Source: Methylococcales symbiont of Iophon sp. n. MRB-2018
GTDB lineage: Bacteria > Pseudomonadota > Gammaproteobacteria > Methylococcales > Methylomonadaceae
Assembly (NCBI GenBank): GCA_003666325.1
Contig: QPIL01000107.1
Span: 1 to 38,485 of the forward strand
Reading direction: 5' to 3'
DNA length: 38,485 nt
Positions 1 through 7,393 of the stretch are shown here, piece after piece; the stretch's first letter is position 1; each line of letters starts with the position of its first letter. The notes beneath the pieces were generated by a model that ran no database searches, was not told where the DNA came from, and saw nothing but the letters and a program-made list of their open reading frames with translations. A program made the position numbers and the translations under genes.

Positions 1-1
1 G

Positions 2-118
2 GTTAGAACGCCCTTTGAAGCCGTCCAATGTTGGTATAGAATAAATCCACAAATTTTTAGAAAACCACCCGATATGTTTCGAGCTGAACTTTTAAAAAAC
101 CATGGTACAACGTGGTGA
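2..118 (+). pseudogene. Transposase C-terminal fragment (IS481-like), cut by window edge
   Basis: The frame starting at base 2 is open to a TGA at 116-118. It gives 38 residues that begin RTPFEAVQCWYRINPQIF and end with HGTTW. The TPFEA...WY pattern is like the tail of integrase-core (DDE) transposases of the IS481/IS3 type. The gene starts outside the window, so whether it is complete is unknown. The last 60 bases of the element (69-128) recur in inverted orientation at 12608-12667. That segment probably includes the element's terminal repeat, which starts TGTCAAGTTTCACCAC when read inward. The family assignment is by eye only. Confidence 0.55.
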
Positions 119-438
119 AACTTGACACATTTAAAGATTGTCGAAAAACAAGATATAGATATAAAAAGTGTTAACGTATTTGTGGTAGAGGCCATAAAAC
201 AATAGGGGCAAACTGCATAGTTAGATTGTGTAAGAACGTCAACCCTCAAGAGTAAAATCAAAGGGGTAAGATACAAGTTTATTGGGGGAAATTCACCAGT
301 CAAGTGGGGGAACTTCATACTGACTCTTTTGGTTTCTGCCCCCTTTGATTTTTCTTCTCCGCGATAGTGGCTTAGTCCACAAGGCACTGCACTTGCTTTT
401 TTGAATGCGAGGCACTAATCCACAGTATTTATACTCAG
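119..438. other. Repeat-rich intergenic stretch between transposase tail and galE
   Basis: No gene is visible in about 320 bases. The stretch holds an inverted repeat (AAAATCAAAGGGG near 254-266 and its complement near 339-352). Between the arms lie two short direct repeats, GGGGGAAATTCA and GGGGGAACTTCA. Near 378-400 a stretch reading CACAAGGCACTGCACTTG resembles the left arm of the attC-like palindrome at 26253-26340. This looks like accumulated mobile-element debris. galE, on the minus strand, ends here and no strong terminator hairpin was found. Confidence 0.4.
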
Positions 439-1494
439 CTAATCGCTATAGCCATTAGGGTTTTGACTTTGCCAGCGCCAAGTATCAGCCACCATATCTT
501 GTAAAGATTTTTCTGTACGCCAACCCAACTCTTTTAGTGCCAGATTAGGATTAGCACAACATTCTGCAATGTCTCCCATACGTCGGGGTGCTATTTTGTA
601 GTTGATTTTTTTTCCAGTCACTTGCTCAAATGTATTAATAATATCTAAAACGCTGTAGCCTTGTCCCGTTCCAAGATTATAGGCTTTGCAGCCTCCCCCA
701 TTAAATATTGAGGAGTCCAGAGTTTCTAATGCATTCAGGTGACCTTTTACCAAGTCAACGACATGAATATAATCTCTAACGCCAGTGCCATCAGTGGTAG
801 CGTAATCGTTGCCAAAAACAGAAAGCTGTTTTAATTTGCCCACAGCAACTTGCGATACATAAGGAATTAAATTATTAGGTATCCCATTGGGATCTTCACC
901 TATCAAGCCACTGTCATGCGCTCCAATTGGATTAAAATAACGTAGCAGTGCAATTTTCCAGGGATTTTCAGCCCCCGCTATTTTATCAGCGGTTGATAAG
1001 TCCATTAAAATCTCTTCAATCATGGCTTTGGATTTACCATACGGATTTGTAGCCCCATAGACCGGAAAATCCTCAGAATATTGAGTAATATCCTGTTCTC
1101 CATAAACGGTTGCAGAGGAACTAAAAATCATATTTTTCACGCCTGCTTCAGCCATGACCTCAGTTAAAATAAGAGAGCCATAGACATTATTTTTATAGTA
1201 TTTTAACGGTTGCTCACAAGATTCTCCCACTGCTTTTAAACCAGCAAAATGTATCACTGCATTAAAGTTATGTGCTGAAAAAATTTTAGCTAATGCTCTT
1301 TTATCACAAATATCATGTTGATAAAAAGTAAGCGATTGCCCTGTTATTTTTTTTATCCTATTAAGTGACTCAGCTTTACTATTAGACAAATTATCAACAA
1401 CGGTAAGCGCATATCCAGCTTGTAATAATTCCACACAAGCATGGCTTCCGATATAGCCTGCTCCACCTGTTACAAGAATTTTTTTCTTATTCAT
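439..1494 (-). CDS. galE: UDP-glucose 4-epimerase
   Basis: GalE interconverts UDP-glucose and UDP-galactose in the cytoplasm, using tightly bound NAD. It supplies galactose units for lipopolysaccharide and exopolysaccharide. The 351-residue protein is a full-length short-chain dehydrogenase/reductase. The Rossmann loop GGAGYIG sits at about residues 10-16. An SSATVYG stretch is followed by the catalytic [11 protein letters not shown], with the Tyr-x3-Lys pair around residues 150-160. The conserved TRDYIHV-like segment appears as [11 protein letters not shown]. The start ATG (1492-1494) fits the usual [16 protein letters not shown] beginning. The gene stands alone, divergent from the small ORF at 1662. 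Confidence 0.96.
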   Translation of the reverse strand: MNKKKILVTGGAGYIGSHACVELLQAGYALTVVDNLSNSKAESLNRIKKITGQSLTFYQHDICDKRALAKIFSAHNFNAVIHFAGLKAVGESCEQPLKYYKNNVYGSLILTEVMAEAGVKNMIFSSSATVYGEQDITQYSEDFPVYGATNPYGKSKAMIEEILMDLSTADKIAGAENPWKIALLRYFNPIGAHDSGLIGEDPNGIPNNLIPYVSQVAVGKLKQLSVFGNDYATTDGTGVRDYIHVVDLVKGHLNALETLDSSIFNGGGCKAYNLGTGQGYSVLDIINTFEQVTGKKINYKIAPRRMGDIAECCANPNLALKELGWRTEKSLQDMVADTWRWQSQNPNGYSD

Positions 1495-1598
1495 TGTTTA
1501 ATTTTATGCAAAATACATCTAAGAACCCGATCAAAGTTTACCCCAGCACTGCTATTTGTACTTGGGTGGTGCTCTAAATTCAACCAATATTATATCTG

Positions 1599-1628
1599 TT
1601 TATTGATTCAATTTATCCACGTTATAAT
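1599..1628 (+). promoter_or_regulatory. Possible sigma70 promoter for the small ORF-yffB-dapE operon
   Basis: A TATAAT hexamer lies at 1623-1628, 33 bases before the ATG at 1662. A weak TTTATT lies 18 bases upstream of it (1599-1604). It is the only good -10 match between galE and the rightward operon. No operator was recognised. Confidence 0.45.
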
Positions 1629-1661
1629 AGTCTTTTAAAAAACAATTAAAAAACACGCATC

Positions 1662-1904
1662 ATGTCTACTCCCTTATCTAGCAATGCCGTTCTCTATGCC
1701 ATTCTTTCTCTCAACAGTGAAATCGCGTTACAAAAAGAATACCTAGATTCACCAGAACTACCGCCTGAAGACCAAGAAAACGAAGAGGGTATTCTTGATG
1801 ACTTGGAACAAGCCTTTATGGAATTTATTGATTTATATAAAAGTTTTCTACATAAAAACAAAGAACTTCCTTCTATTGAAGAGCTACTAAATAATGAGTT
1901 GTAA
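1662..1904 (+). CDS. Small acidic hypothetical protein
   Basis: An 80-residue, strongly acidic, helix-rich protein with no signal peptide and no membrane segment. It has a PELPPEDQENEEG acidic linker around residues 31-44. I do not recognise a family. Its stop overlaps the first possible start of the yffB-like gene (ATG at 1894), so it is probably translated in the same operon as yffB and dapE. Codon use looks like that of its neighbours. It is likely a real gene of unknown function. Confidence 0.7.
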   Translation: MSTPLSSNAVLYAILSLNSEIALQKEYLDSPELPPEDQENEEGILDDLEQAFMEFIDLYKSFLHKNKELPSIEELLNNEL

Positions 1905-1905
1905 T

Positions 1906-2247
1906 ATGTATACTTTATATGGCATCAGCAATTGTAATACGGTAAAAAAAGCAAAGGATTGGCTGGATGATAATACTATTGACTACCAGTTCCATGATTA
2001 TCGCAAGCAAGGACTTACATCCGAACTTTTAGAATCTTTTGAAGGCACGCTGGGCTGGGAAAAATTACTTAATAAGCAAAGTACCAGTTGGCGTAAGCTG
2101 GATGAACAACAAAAAACGAATATTTCTAAACAAACTGCATTGCAATATATGTTGGATACTCCAACTTTAATCAAACGTCCGATATTGGATACAGGTAATA
2201 AAATGATTATTGGTTTTAAAGCAGAAAATTACCAAAACGAATTATGA
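1906..2247 (+). CDS. yffB: ArsC/Spx-family reductase-like protein YffB
   Basis: A thioredoxin-fold protein of the ArsC/Spx family. YffB proteins are predicted glutathione-linked reductases whose physiological substrate is not established. It starts MYTLYGISNCNTVKKAKDWL, with the single redox Cys in the NCNT turn. It contains the family blocks FHDYRKQG, SWRKLD and IKRPIL. The frame can also begin at ATG 1894, adding four residues (MSCN). I chose 1906 because family members start MxTLYGI. The stop overlaps the dapE ATG by 4 nt. The same yffB-dapE order occurs in Escherichia coli, which supports the name. It lacks the HNPRCSKSR signature of true arsenate reductases, seen in the other family member at 15586. 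Confidence 0.9.
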   Translation: MYTLYGISNCNTVKKAKDWLDDNTIDYQFHDYRKQGLTSELLESFEGTLGWEKLLNKQSTSWRKLDEQQKTNISKQTALQYMLDTPTLIKRPILDTGNKMIIGFKAENYQNEL

Positions 2248-3374
2248 GCGATACTTTTGATTTATTAGTCGACTTAATCAAAAAAGAGTCTATAACTCCT
2301 AAAGATGCTGGCTGCCAAGATGTTTTAGCCCATCGATTAACTGCTTTAGACTTTAAAGATGAGCGTTTAAACTTTGAAGACACGCAAAACATCTGGCTAA
2401 GACGCGGTACAGAAAAACCACTACTGACCTTTTTAGGGCATACCGACGTTGTACCACCAGGCTCCTTAGATCAATGGGACTCACCGCCTTTTGAGCCCAG
2501 CATCAGAAATGGCAAACTCTATGGTCGAGGTACAGCTGATATGAAAGGCGGTATTGCCTGCTTTATCACCGCTGTTGAACGATTTATTGCTAATTATCCT
2601 GACCACAAAGGCTCTATTGCCTTAATGATCACCAGTGACGAGGAAGGTATTGCTACTAACGGTGTAGTCAAAGTCATTGAGGTACTGGAAAACCGTCAAG
2701 AAAAAATTGACTGGTGTTTAGTAGGTGAGCCTTCCAGTAATAAAACGGTAGGTGATGTTATTAGAGTCGGAAGACGCGGTTCTTTGTGTGCCAAATTAAC
2801 TATCTTCGGCATACAAGGTCATGTGGCATATCCAGAAATTGCAAAAAACCCCATCCATACTTTTGCCCCTGCATTAAAAGAATTAACCGAAGAAGTCTGG
2901 GATCAAGGCAATCAGTTTTTCCCTGCTACCAGTTTGCAAGTTTCTAACATTAATAGTGGCACGGGAGCTGAAAATATTATTCCTGGTGACCTACAAGTAG
3001 AATTTAACCTACGATTTAGTACCGAACTCAATGAACAAACCATTAAACAACGCAGCATTGCAATTTTGGATAAATATGATTTCAAATATGACTTGCGATG
3101 GCGCTTATCTGGCAACCCATTTCTAACAGAAAAAGGTCAGTTAATAGATGCGGCTCATACCGCGATTAAAAAAATCACTGGTTTTGAAACCATTGACGAT
3201 ACTGGTGGTGGCACTTCTGATGGTCGCTTTATTGCCCCTACGGGCACACAAGTTTTGGAACTGGGCCCTGTCAATGAGAGTATTCATAAAATTAATGAGA
3301 ATGTTGATATAGAAGAACTGGAAACCTTGTCTAAAATTTATGAAGCACTGTTGATTGAATTACTATCAAATTAA
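2244..3374 (+). CDS. dapE: Succinyl-diaminopimelate desuccinylase
   Basis: DapE hydrolyses N-succinyl-LL-diaminopimelate to LL-diaminopimelate and succinate in the succinylase branch of lysine and meso-diaminopimelate synthesis. This is needed for peptidoglycan. The 376-residue protein is a di-zinc M20 peptidase-fold enzyme. Metal and catalytic residues are in place: H66 and D68 (GHTDVVPPG), D99 (GTADMKGG), E133/E134 (SDEEG), E162 (GEPSS) and H348 (NESIHKINE). The dimerisation lid lies between about residues 180 and 290. The ATG overlaps the yffB stop (ATGA), so translation is probably coupled. Length and motifs are those of the family; nothing odd was seen. Confidence 0.97.
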   Translation: MSDTFDLLVDLIKKESITPKDAGCQDVLAHRLTALDFKDERLNFEDTQNIWLRRGTEKPLLTFLGHTDVVPPGSLDQWDSPPFEPSIRNGKLYGRGTADMKGGIACFITAVERFIANYPDHKGSIALMITSDEEGIATNGVVKVIEVLENRQEKIDWCLVGEPSSNKTVGDVIRVGRRGSLCAKLTIFGIQGHVAYPEIAKNPIHTFAPALKELTEEVWDQGNQFFPATSLQVSNINSGTGAENIIPGDLQVEFNLRFSTELNEQTIKQRSIAILDKYDFKYDLRWRLSGNPFLTEKGQLIDAAHTAIKKITGFETIDDTGGGTSDGRFIAPTGTQVLELGPVNESIHKINENVDIEELETLSKIYEALLIELLSN

Positions 3375-3492
3375 ATGTGCAAGAAAAAACTGACAAGGCT
3401 TAATCACCCTATAAATAAAAACACAATGCACTTCATCATTTTGATTGCTGGTAGATTAATTTTCTGATAGCTTGCTACAACTCAAACTATAA

Positions 3493-3567
3493 GAGACCTC
3501 AGCATAACGCATGAACGGATAAAAATTCTATCGTTTTTTATCCGTTCCAGAGTTATGCTGAGGTCTC
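3493..3567. mobile_element. 75-bp GAGACCTC MITE (short form)
   Basis: A near-perfect palindrome. The ends are GAGACCTCAGCATAAC and its complement, and inside it ACGGATAAAAA pairs with TTTTTATCCGT. It is flanked by the direct repeat TATAA at 3488-3492 and 3568-3572, as expected of a 5-bp target duplication. A 160-bp relative with the same ends lies at 15393-15552. It has no coding capacity. It could also act as a hairpin terminator between dapE and tusE, which converge on it. Confidence 0.8.
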
Positions 3568-3899
3568 TATAAACAAGTCGGTGGTTTGGGCAAGCCTGCG
3601 ATTTTACAAGCAAACTTTAAAGGCCCTTGAGGGAATAGTTTATGCAAATAACGACTATTTCCTTTTTTATCTCCAAATTCATGTTTAATCGCTTTGGTAA
3701 AAACGCGCGCATTAGGCAGGTGTTTATACAATTGATAATACTGTTGGATAAAAAAGATAATTTCCCAGTGTTCGGCTGTTAAGTCAATATCATTTAATAA
3801 CGCTAACTGTTCAGCAACAGACTCATTCCAATCATCCAAGGATATTAAAAACCCTTGTGCTGTTGTATTTAATAAAATGCCTTTGACTATTAATTCCAC
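3567..3899 (-). CDS. tusE: DsrC/TusE-family sulfur carrier protein
   Basis: DsrC/TusE proteins accept persulfide sulfur on a C-terminal cysteine and pass it on. TusE feeds MnmA for tRNA 2-thiouridine; DsrC serves dissimilatory sulfur metabolism. The 110-residue protein has the family core (EHWEIIFFIQQYY, GNSRYLHKLFPQGP) and the tail ACKIAGLPKPPTCL. The penultimate cysteine is C109, and a second cysteine, C98, sits exactly 11 residues earlier. That is the pair seen in true DsrC and absent from E. coli TusE. The start is GTG (3897-3899), overlapping the end of the tusB-like gene by 10 nt. The stop codon shares its last base with the end of the MITE at 3567. No tusC, tusD or dsrAB is nearby. Confidence 0.85.
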   Translation of the reverse strand: MELIVKGILLNTTAQGFLISLDDWNESVAEQLALLNDIDLTAEHWEIIFFIQQYYQLYKHLPNARVFTKAIKHEFGDKKGNSRYLHKLFPQGPLKFACKIAGLPKPPTCL

Positions 3900-4183
3900 G
3901 AGCTAATCAATGCGTTAGTCTCTGTTAATTGAGCTAAAGCCAAATAATCAATGACTTTAACACCTGGCACTAATTCCTTTTTTTCAATGCCTCGTGTTTC
4001 GAGATCTTCATTTAGAACATATAAATGAATATTGTTTTTGAGTAATTTTAATAGCTCAACTGATAAGATATTTTCTTTATACAATCTCAAAACTGCATTT
4101 TCCATGAAAACCACGTCATCACCACGCCCTATCCGCTGTAATACGGATGGATCAAGAACTGATTGAAAAATTAGATGTAGCAT
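3890..4183 (-). CDS. tusB: TusB/DsrH-family sulfur relay protein
   Basis: A 97-residue member of the DsrH/TusB family, cytoplasmic subunits of the TusBCD (DsrEFH) sulfur relay that transfers persulfide to TusE. It starts MLHLIFQSVLDPSVLQRI, contains GDDVVFMENAV, and has the family block YVLNEDLETRGI followed by VKVIDYLALAQLT. It lies immediately upstream of the DsrC/TusE gene with a 10-nt overlap. The usual partners TusD (DsrE) and TusC (DsrF) are not in the window, so the complex must be completed from elsewhere or has been reduced. The gdx gene starts 22 nt upstream and may share the transcript. Confidence 0.82.
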   Translation of the reverse strand: MLHLIFQSVLDPSVLQRIGRGDDVVFMENAVLRLYKENILSVELLKLLKNNIHLYVLNEDLETRGIEKKELVPGVKVIDYLALAQLTETNALISSWN

Positions 4184-4204
4184 TTAGCGTTAAACTTAGT
4201 CAAT

Positions 4205-4525
4205 TTATTCACTATGGGTCAGTTTAAGACCCATGATACCAATAACAATCAAACTGATTGAAATGAGTCTGGGCCAATCTGCTGATTCTTTAAATAAGAA
4301 AATAGCTAAAATGGCTACGCCCACGGCACCCATGCCTGTCCAAATAGCATAAGCAGTGCCTAAAGGCAGTGTTTTGATCGACAGCATGAGTAAATAAAGA
4401 CTGGCGCCTCCTGAAATTGCTGTGACGATGCTGGGGTATAACTTTGTAAAGCCTTCATTGTATTTCAGACTTAAAGCAAAAATAATTTCTGAAAAACCCG
4501 CTGTAAATAAAAACACCCATCCCAT
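4205..4525 (-). CDS. gdx: SMR-family exporter, SugE/Gdx type (guanidinium exporter)
   Basis: A 106-residue inner-membrane protein with four transmembrane helices, which works as a dual-topology dimer driven by proton exchange. The conserved membrane glutamate is in AGFSEIIFALSLKY (about residue 13). The GTAYAIWTGMGAVG block is typical of the SugE/Gdx branch, whose known members export guanidinium, rather than of the EmrE drug-export branch. The assignment to Gdx is by motif. No guanidine riboswitch was recognised upstream, so the regulation is open. The gene is first in an apparent gdx-tusB-tusE run. Confidence 0.85.
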   Translation of the reverse strand: MGWVFLFTAGFSEIIFALSLKYNEGFTKLYPSIVTAISGGASLYLLMLSIKTLPLGTAYAIWTGMGAVGVAILAIFLFKESADWPRLISISLIVIGIMGLKLTHSE

Positions 4526-5006
4526 TTATTAACCTCAAAACCCAAAATAAAAAAAACATCATTTTACAATATAAATAAATTTATGCTTAATTAATACCAT
4601 ATTCAAAAAACAACTAAACCAAACAACTCCACTCTCTACTACACAAACTTCTAACAAAACCATCCTCATTTGGTATTTTATTCCAAACCTGTCTTTATTA
4701 TCTATCTTATTATAGTGTTATTATTTTTTAAATTTTGTATAACTCCTTTATACTGCTTGTGGGCAAAATTTAAAAAAAACATCTAAAAAAAACAAGCGCA
4801 TTAGCCTGTATAAAAACTTACCATATTCACCTATAATGAGAGTTCAGCATAATGGTATTAATTACATTTTGTTAATGATTTTTTAAAATTATTATCTGCT
4901 TTGTGTGCGTTGTGGATTTTTAAATGCCAAGCAAAAAAATGAATCTGCAATTTTACCTTATATGCAAAATATAGAACAAGAATTCAAGAAAACTTTTTGG
5001 TAATTT
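4526..5006. other. AT-rich intergenic region carrying a dispersed repeat
   Basis: Nearly 480 bases without a gene separate gdx from xseA, which diverge. The AT-rich sequence contains a dispersed repeat (4616-4749) whose relative lies at 34131-34255. Promoters for both flanking genes must be here. I could not identify a convincing -35/-10 pair or a riboswitch fold. Confidence 0.5.
4616..4749 (+). repeat. Dispersed ~130-bp repeat, copy 1
   Basis: The segment begins AAACCAAACAACTCCACTCT and continues with CTACACAAACTTCTAACAA. It matches 34131-34255 in the same orientation, nearly identical over the first 50 bases and diverging after that. It has no reading frame of note and no clear terminal inverted repeats. 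In both places it lies in intergenic DNA beside a minus-strand gene. It is either a mobile repeat or the relic of a duplicated flank. Confidence 0.7.
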
Positions 5007-6368
5007 ATGCTTCCCAATAAAAACCCCTTCTCTAGCTCAAACAGGTATACAGTTTCTGAACTCAACAGAGCAAGCAAAGATTTATTATCCACCTACTTTT
5101 CAATCATTCAGGTTGAAGGTGAAATATCTAATTTAAGCACACCTTCATCGGGACATATTTACTTCTCATTAAAAGATAAAAAAGCGCAAATCCGTTGTGC
5201 TATGTTCAAACCCCAGCAGCGTCGGCTGGGTTTTAGACCTGACAACGGTCAACAAGTCATAGTATCGGCTCAAGTCAGTTTGTATGAAGCGCGAGGAGAT
5301 TATCAGCTAATTGTTGATAATATACAGTTGGATGGAGAAGGTGATTTACAAAAAGCCTTTGATCGACTTAAAACCAAACTATTCAATGAAGGCTTATTTG
5401 CCCCAGAAAAAAAACAATCATTGCCAGCAATAGCTGAACACATTGGTATTATTACTTCACCCACGGGGGCAGCTGTTGATGATATTTTGACCGTTTTAAA
5501 AAGACGTTTTGCTTACATCCCTATCACTATCTATCCGACTTCTGTACAGGGTGAGCAGGCGAGATATGAAATATGCAAGGCAATAAAAACTGCCAATCAA
5601 CAAAAAAAAGTAAACCTTATTATTCTGGCTCGTGGTGGCGGTTCACTCGAAGACTTATCACCCTTCAATGAAGAGTCAGTAGCTAGAGCTATCGCTAAGT
5701 CTGACATCCCTGTTATTTCTGGTATTGGACATGAAGTTGATACCACCATTGCTGACTTTGTTGCTGATCTGCGTGCTGCAACACCCTCTGCTGCCGCTGA
5801 AAATGCAGTGCCTGATCAGCAAATGTGGCTGAATACCTATAAATCTATAAATATTCAATTACAACAAATCATGCAACGCCGTCTTAGCCAAGCCCAACAA
5901 TCAATAAACTGGTTATCAAAAAGGTTGCAGCAACAACATCCAGGACAACAATTGCAAAGACATTCACAGTCATTGGATAACCAGGAATTACGATTAGTCC
6001 GAGCAATAAAACACAAAATAAGCCAACAAAAAATACAGCTAGAAAAACAAAACATCTTATTTCAGCGATACAATCACGTTGATAAAAATCCTCAATATCA
6101 GCAGCAATTACTCTATTTGCAGAGTCGCTTAAATGCTACTATTAAACACAAACTTGAATCCTCGCAAAATAAATACAAATCATTAATACATACCTTAAAT
6201 GCTATAAGTCCCTTAGCCACTTTAGACAGAGGATATGCCATTGTTAGTGTGATTAATTCATCATCAATCATTACTTCCAGCCAACAGCTTTCATTGAATG
6301 ACTCGATTAAAATACGTTTAAAACAAGGTCATATCCTCAGTCAAGTTAGAAAAATAAATCATGAATAA
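5007..6368 (+). CDS. xseA: Exodeoxyribonuclease VII large subunit
   Basis: XseA is the catalytic subunit of exonuclease VII, which degrades single-stranded DNA from both ends in repair and overhang removal. The 453-residue protein has the N-terminal OB-fold (about residues 12-110, with VEGEISNLSTPSSGHIYFSLKD). The catalytic domain follows, with TSPTGAAVDDIL, ARGGGSLEDLSPFNEE and SGIGHEVDTTIADFVADLRAATPS. A long glutamine-rich coiled coil follows (about residues 275-400), and the end is the family's LDRGYAIV block. All are typical. The stop overlaps the next gene's ATG by 8 nt. xseB is not in the window. Confidence 0.96.
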   Translation: MLPNKNPFSSSNRYTVSELNRASKDLLSTYFSIIQVEGEISNLSTPSSGHIYFSLKDKKAQIRCAMFKPQQRRLGFRPDNGQQVIVSAQVSLYEARGDYQLIVDNIQLDGEGDLQKAFDRLKTKLFNEGLFAPEKKQSLPAIAEHIGIITSPTGAAVDDILTVLKRRFAYIPITIYPTSVQGEQARYEICKAIKTANQQKKVNLIILARGGGSLEDLSPFNEESVARAIAKSDIPVISGIGHEVDTTIADFVADLRAATPSAAAENAVPDQQMWLNTYKSINIQLQQIMQRRLSQAQQSINWLSKRLQQQHPGQQLQRHSQSLDNQELRLVRAIKHKISQQKIQLEKQNILFQRYNHVDKNPQYQQQLLYLQSRLNATIKHKLESSQNKYKSLIHTLNAISPLATLDRGYAIVSVINSSSIITSSQQLSLNDSIKIRLKQGHILSQVRKINHE

Positions 6369-7215
6369 AACTAGCCCATTACTTTTTATTTTGTTTCTTT
6401 CCTCTGTTTCAAGCATGGCGAATACACTGCCTGATCCATTGGCTGTTCCAGGGGGTATCGTTAAAATCTCTGTTGCTGAAATCAACCAAGCTGCTCCAAA
6501 GGTGTTTTTTTATGACAAGAGAGTGTTGGTGACTGCTACTGAATCTCATTGGCTTGCCATTGTTGGCATTCCTCTTTCTGCAAAAGCGGGTGAACATAAA
6601 ATAACCATAAAAAGCGAAAAAGAGAGTCATCAAAAAACATTTATTATTGATGATAAAGACTATCCTGTACAACACATTACCATCAAGAAAAAGCGTATGG
6701 TGACTGGTTTTACAGAACAAGATCTTAAAAAAATAAATGCCGACAAAGTAGCCATGAGCAAAGCTAAAAAAACTTGGACAGAACAAAAAATTGATGCTGA
6801 TTTTATTGCCCCTGTTGATGGTAGGCTCAGCAGTTTATTTGGTTTAAAACGTTTTTTTAATGATATTCCTAAACGACCTCATAACGGTCTTGATATTGCC
6901 TCGCCAACTGGAGTTCCCATACTAGCACCAGCCTCTGGAAAAGTAATTGATACTGGCAATTATTATTTTAATGGCAATACCGTATTTTTAGACCACGGAC
7001 AGGGTTTATTAACTGCTTATCTACATATGAATGAAATTTCAGTAGCAGCAGGACAATGGGTCAAACAGGGTGAAACATTAGGCACTGTAGGTGAAACCGG
7101 CCGCGTTACCGGCCCTCATTTACACTGGATTGTATATTTGAATAAAGTCGCTGTTGATCCTGCATTATTTATCAGCAAAGATATTCCTAGACTTGATGCC
7201 AGAAATAAAAAATAA
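6361..7215 (+). CDS. Exported M23/LytM-family metallopeptidase
   Basis: A 284-residue secreted or periplasmic protein with an N-terminal signal peptide (MNKTSPLLFILFLSSVSSMA, cleavage probably before NTL). Residues 24-100 form a beta-rich N-terminal domain. The M23 domain starts at about residue 150. Its zinc-ligand motifs are present: PHNGLDIASPTGVPI (His-x3-Asp) and the HLH triplet at 253-255. Intact ligands suggest an active endopeptidase cutting peptidoglycan cross-links, but the cell-wall substrate is inferred. It overlaps xseA by 8 nt and follows it in the same operon, an arrangement common in Gammaproteobacteria. Confidence 0.9.
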   Translation: MNKTSPLLFILFLSSVSSMANTLPDPLAVPGGIVKISVAEINQAAPKVFFYDKRVLVTATESHWLAIVGIPLSAKAGEHKITIKSEKESHQKTFIIDDKDYPVQHITIKKKRMVTGFTEQDLKKINADKVAMSKAKKTWTEQKIDADFIAPVDGRLSSLFGLKRFFNDIPKRPHNGLDIASPTGVPILAPASGKVIDTGNYYFNGNTVFLDHGQGLLTAYLHMNEISVAAGQWVKQGETLGTVGETGRVTGPHLHWIVYLNKVAVDPALFISKDIPRLDARNKK

Positions 7216-7220
7216 AGCGT

Positions 7221-7286
7221 AACTGCTTAGATTGCCCTCTGTTTTTTCCAATAGCTGCGTTGAAAATGGTCATTTACACCTGAACG
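7221..7286 (+). repeat. Left 66-bp inverted repeat bounding the R-M module
   Basis: The segment AACTGCTTAGATTGCC... to ...ACACCTGAACG is the reverse complement of 9671-9736, matching about 57 of 66 positions by eye. It begins 5 bases after the M23 peptidase stop; its partner ends at the narK stop. A weaker match continues inward for about 20 bases. The pair encloses exactly the restriction-modification genes. Confidence 0.85.
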
Positions 7287-7299
7287 CGGCATTTAGATC

Positions 7300-7393
7300 G
7301 CTAACGCCCATAACCTGTAGCTAAAAGCGGTGTGACTGTAGCGTGGCGAAATCCTCGCCGCTTTTAGCTGTCCGAGTTGATGGTTTTGTTAGC
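7300..7393 (-). other. attC-like imperfect palindrome at the 3' end of the methyltransferase gene
   Basis: Nested complementary arms: GCTAAC (7300-7305) with GTTAGC (7388-7393), AACC (7312-7315) with GGTT (7382-7385), and GCTAAAAGCGG (7320-7330) with CCGCTTTTAGC (7358-7368). This layout resembles an integron attC site. The terminal AAC/GTT triplets fit, although the full core consensus does not. The last ~25 codons of the methyltransferase lie inside it, as happens in gene cassettes. It could instead be a large terminator or a repeat hairpin. Confidence 0.4.

Noticed and set aside
4526..5006. Possible guanidine riboswitch upstream of gdx
   Set aside because: I searched for the conserved purine-rich cores and found none that I could support.
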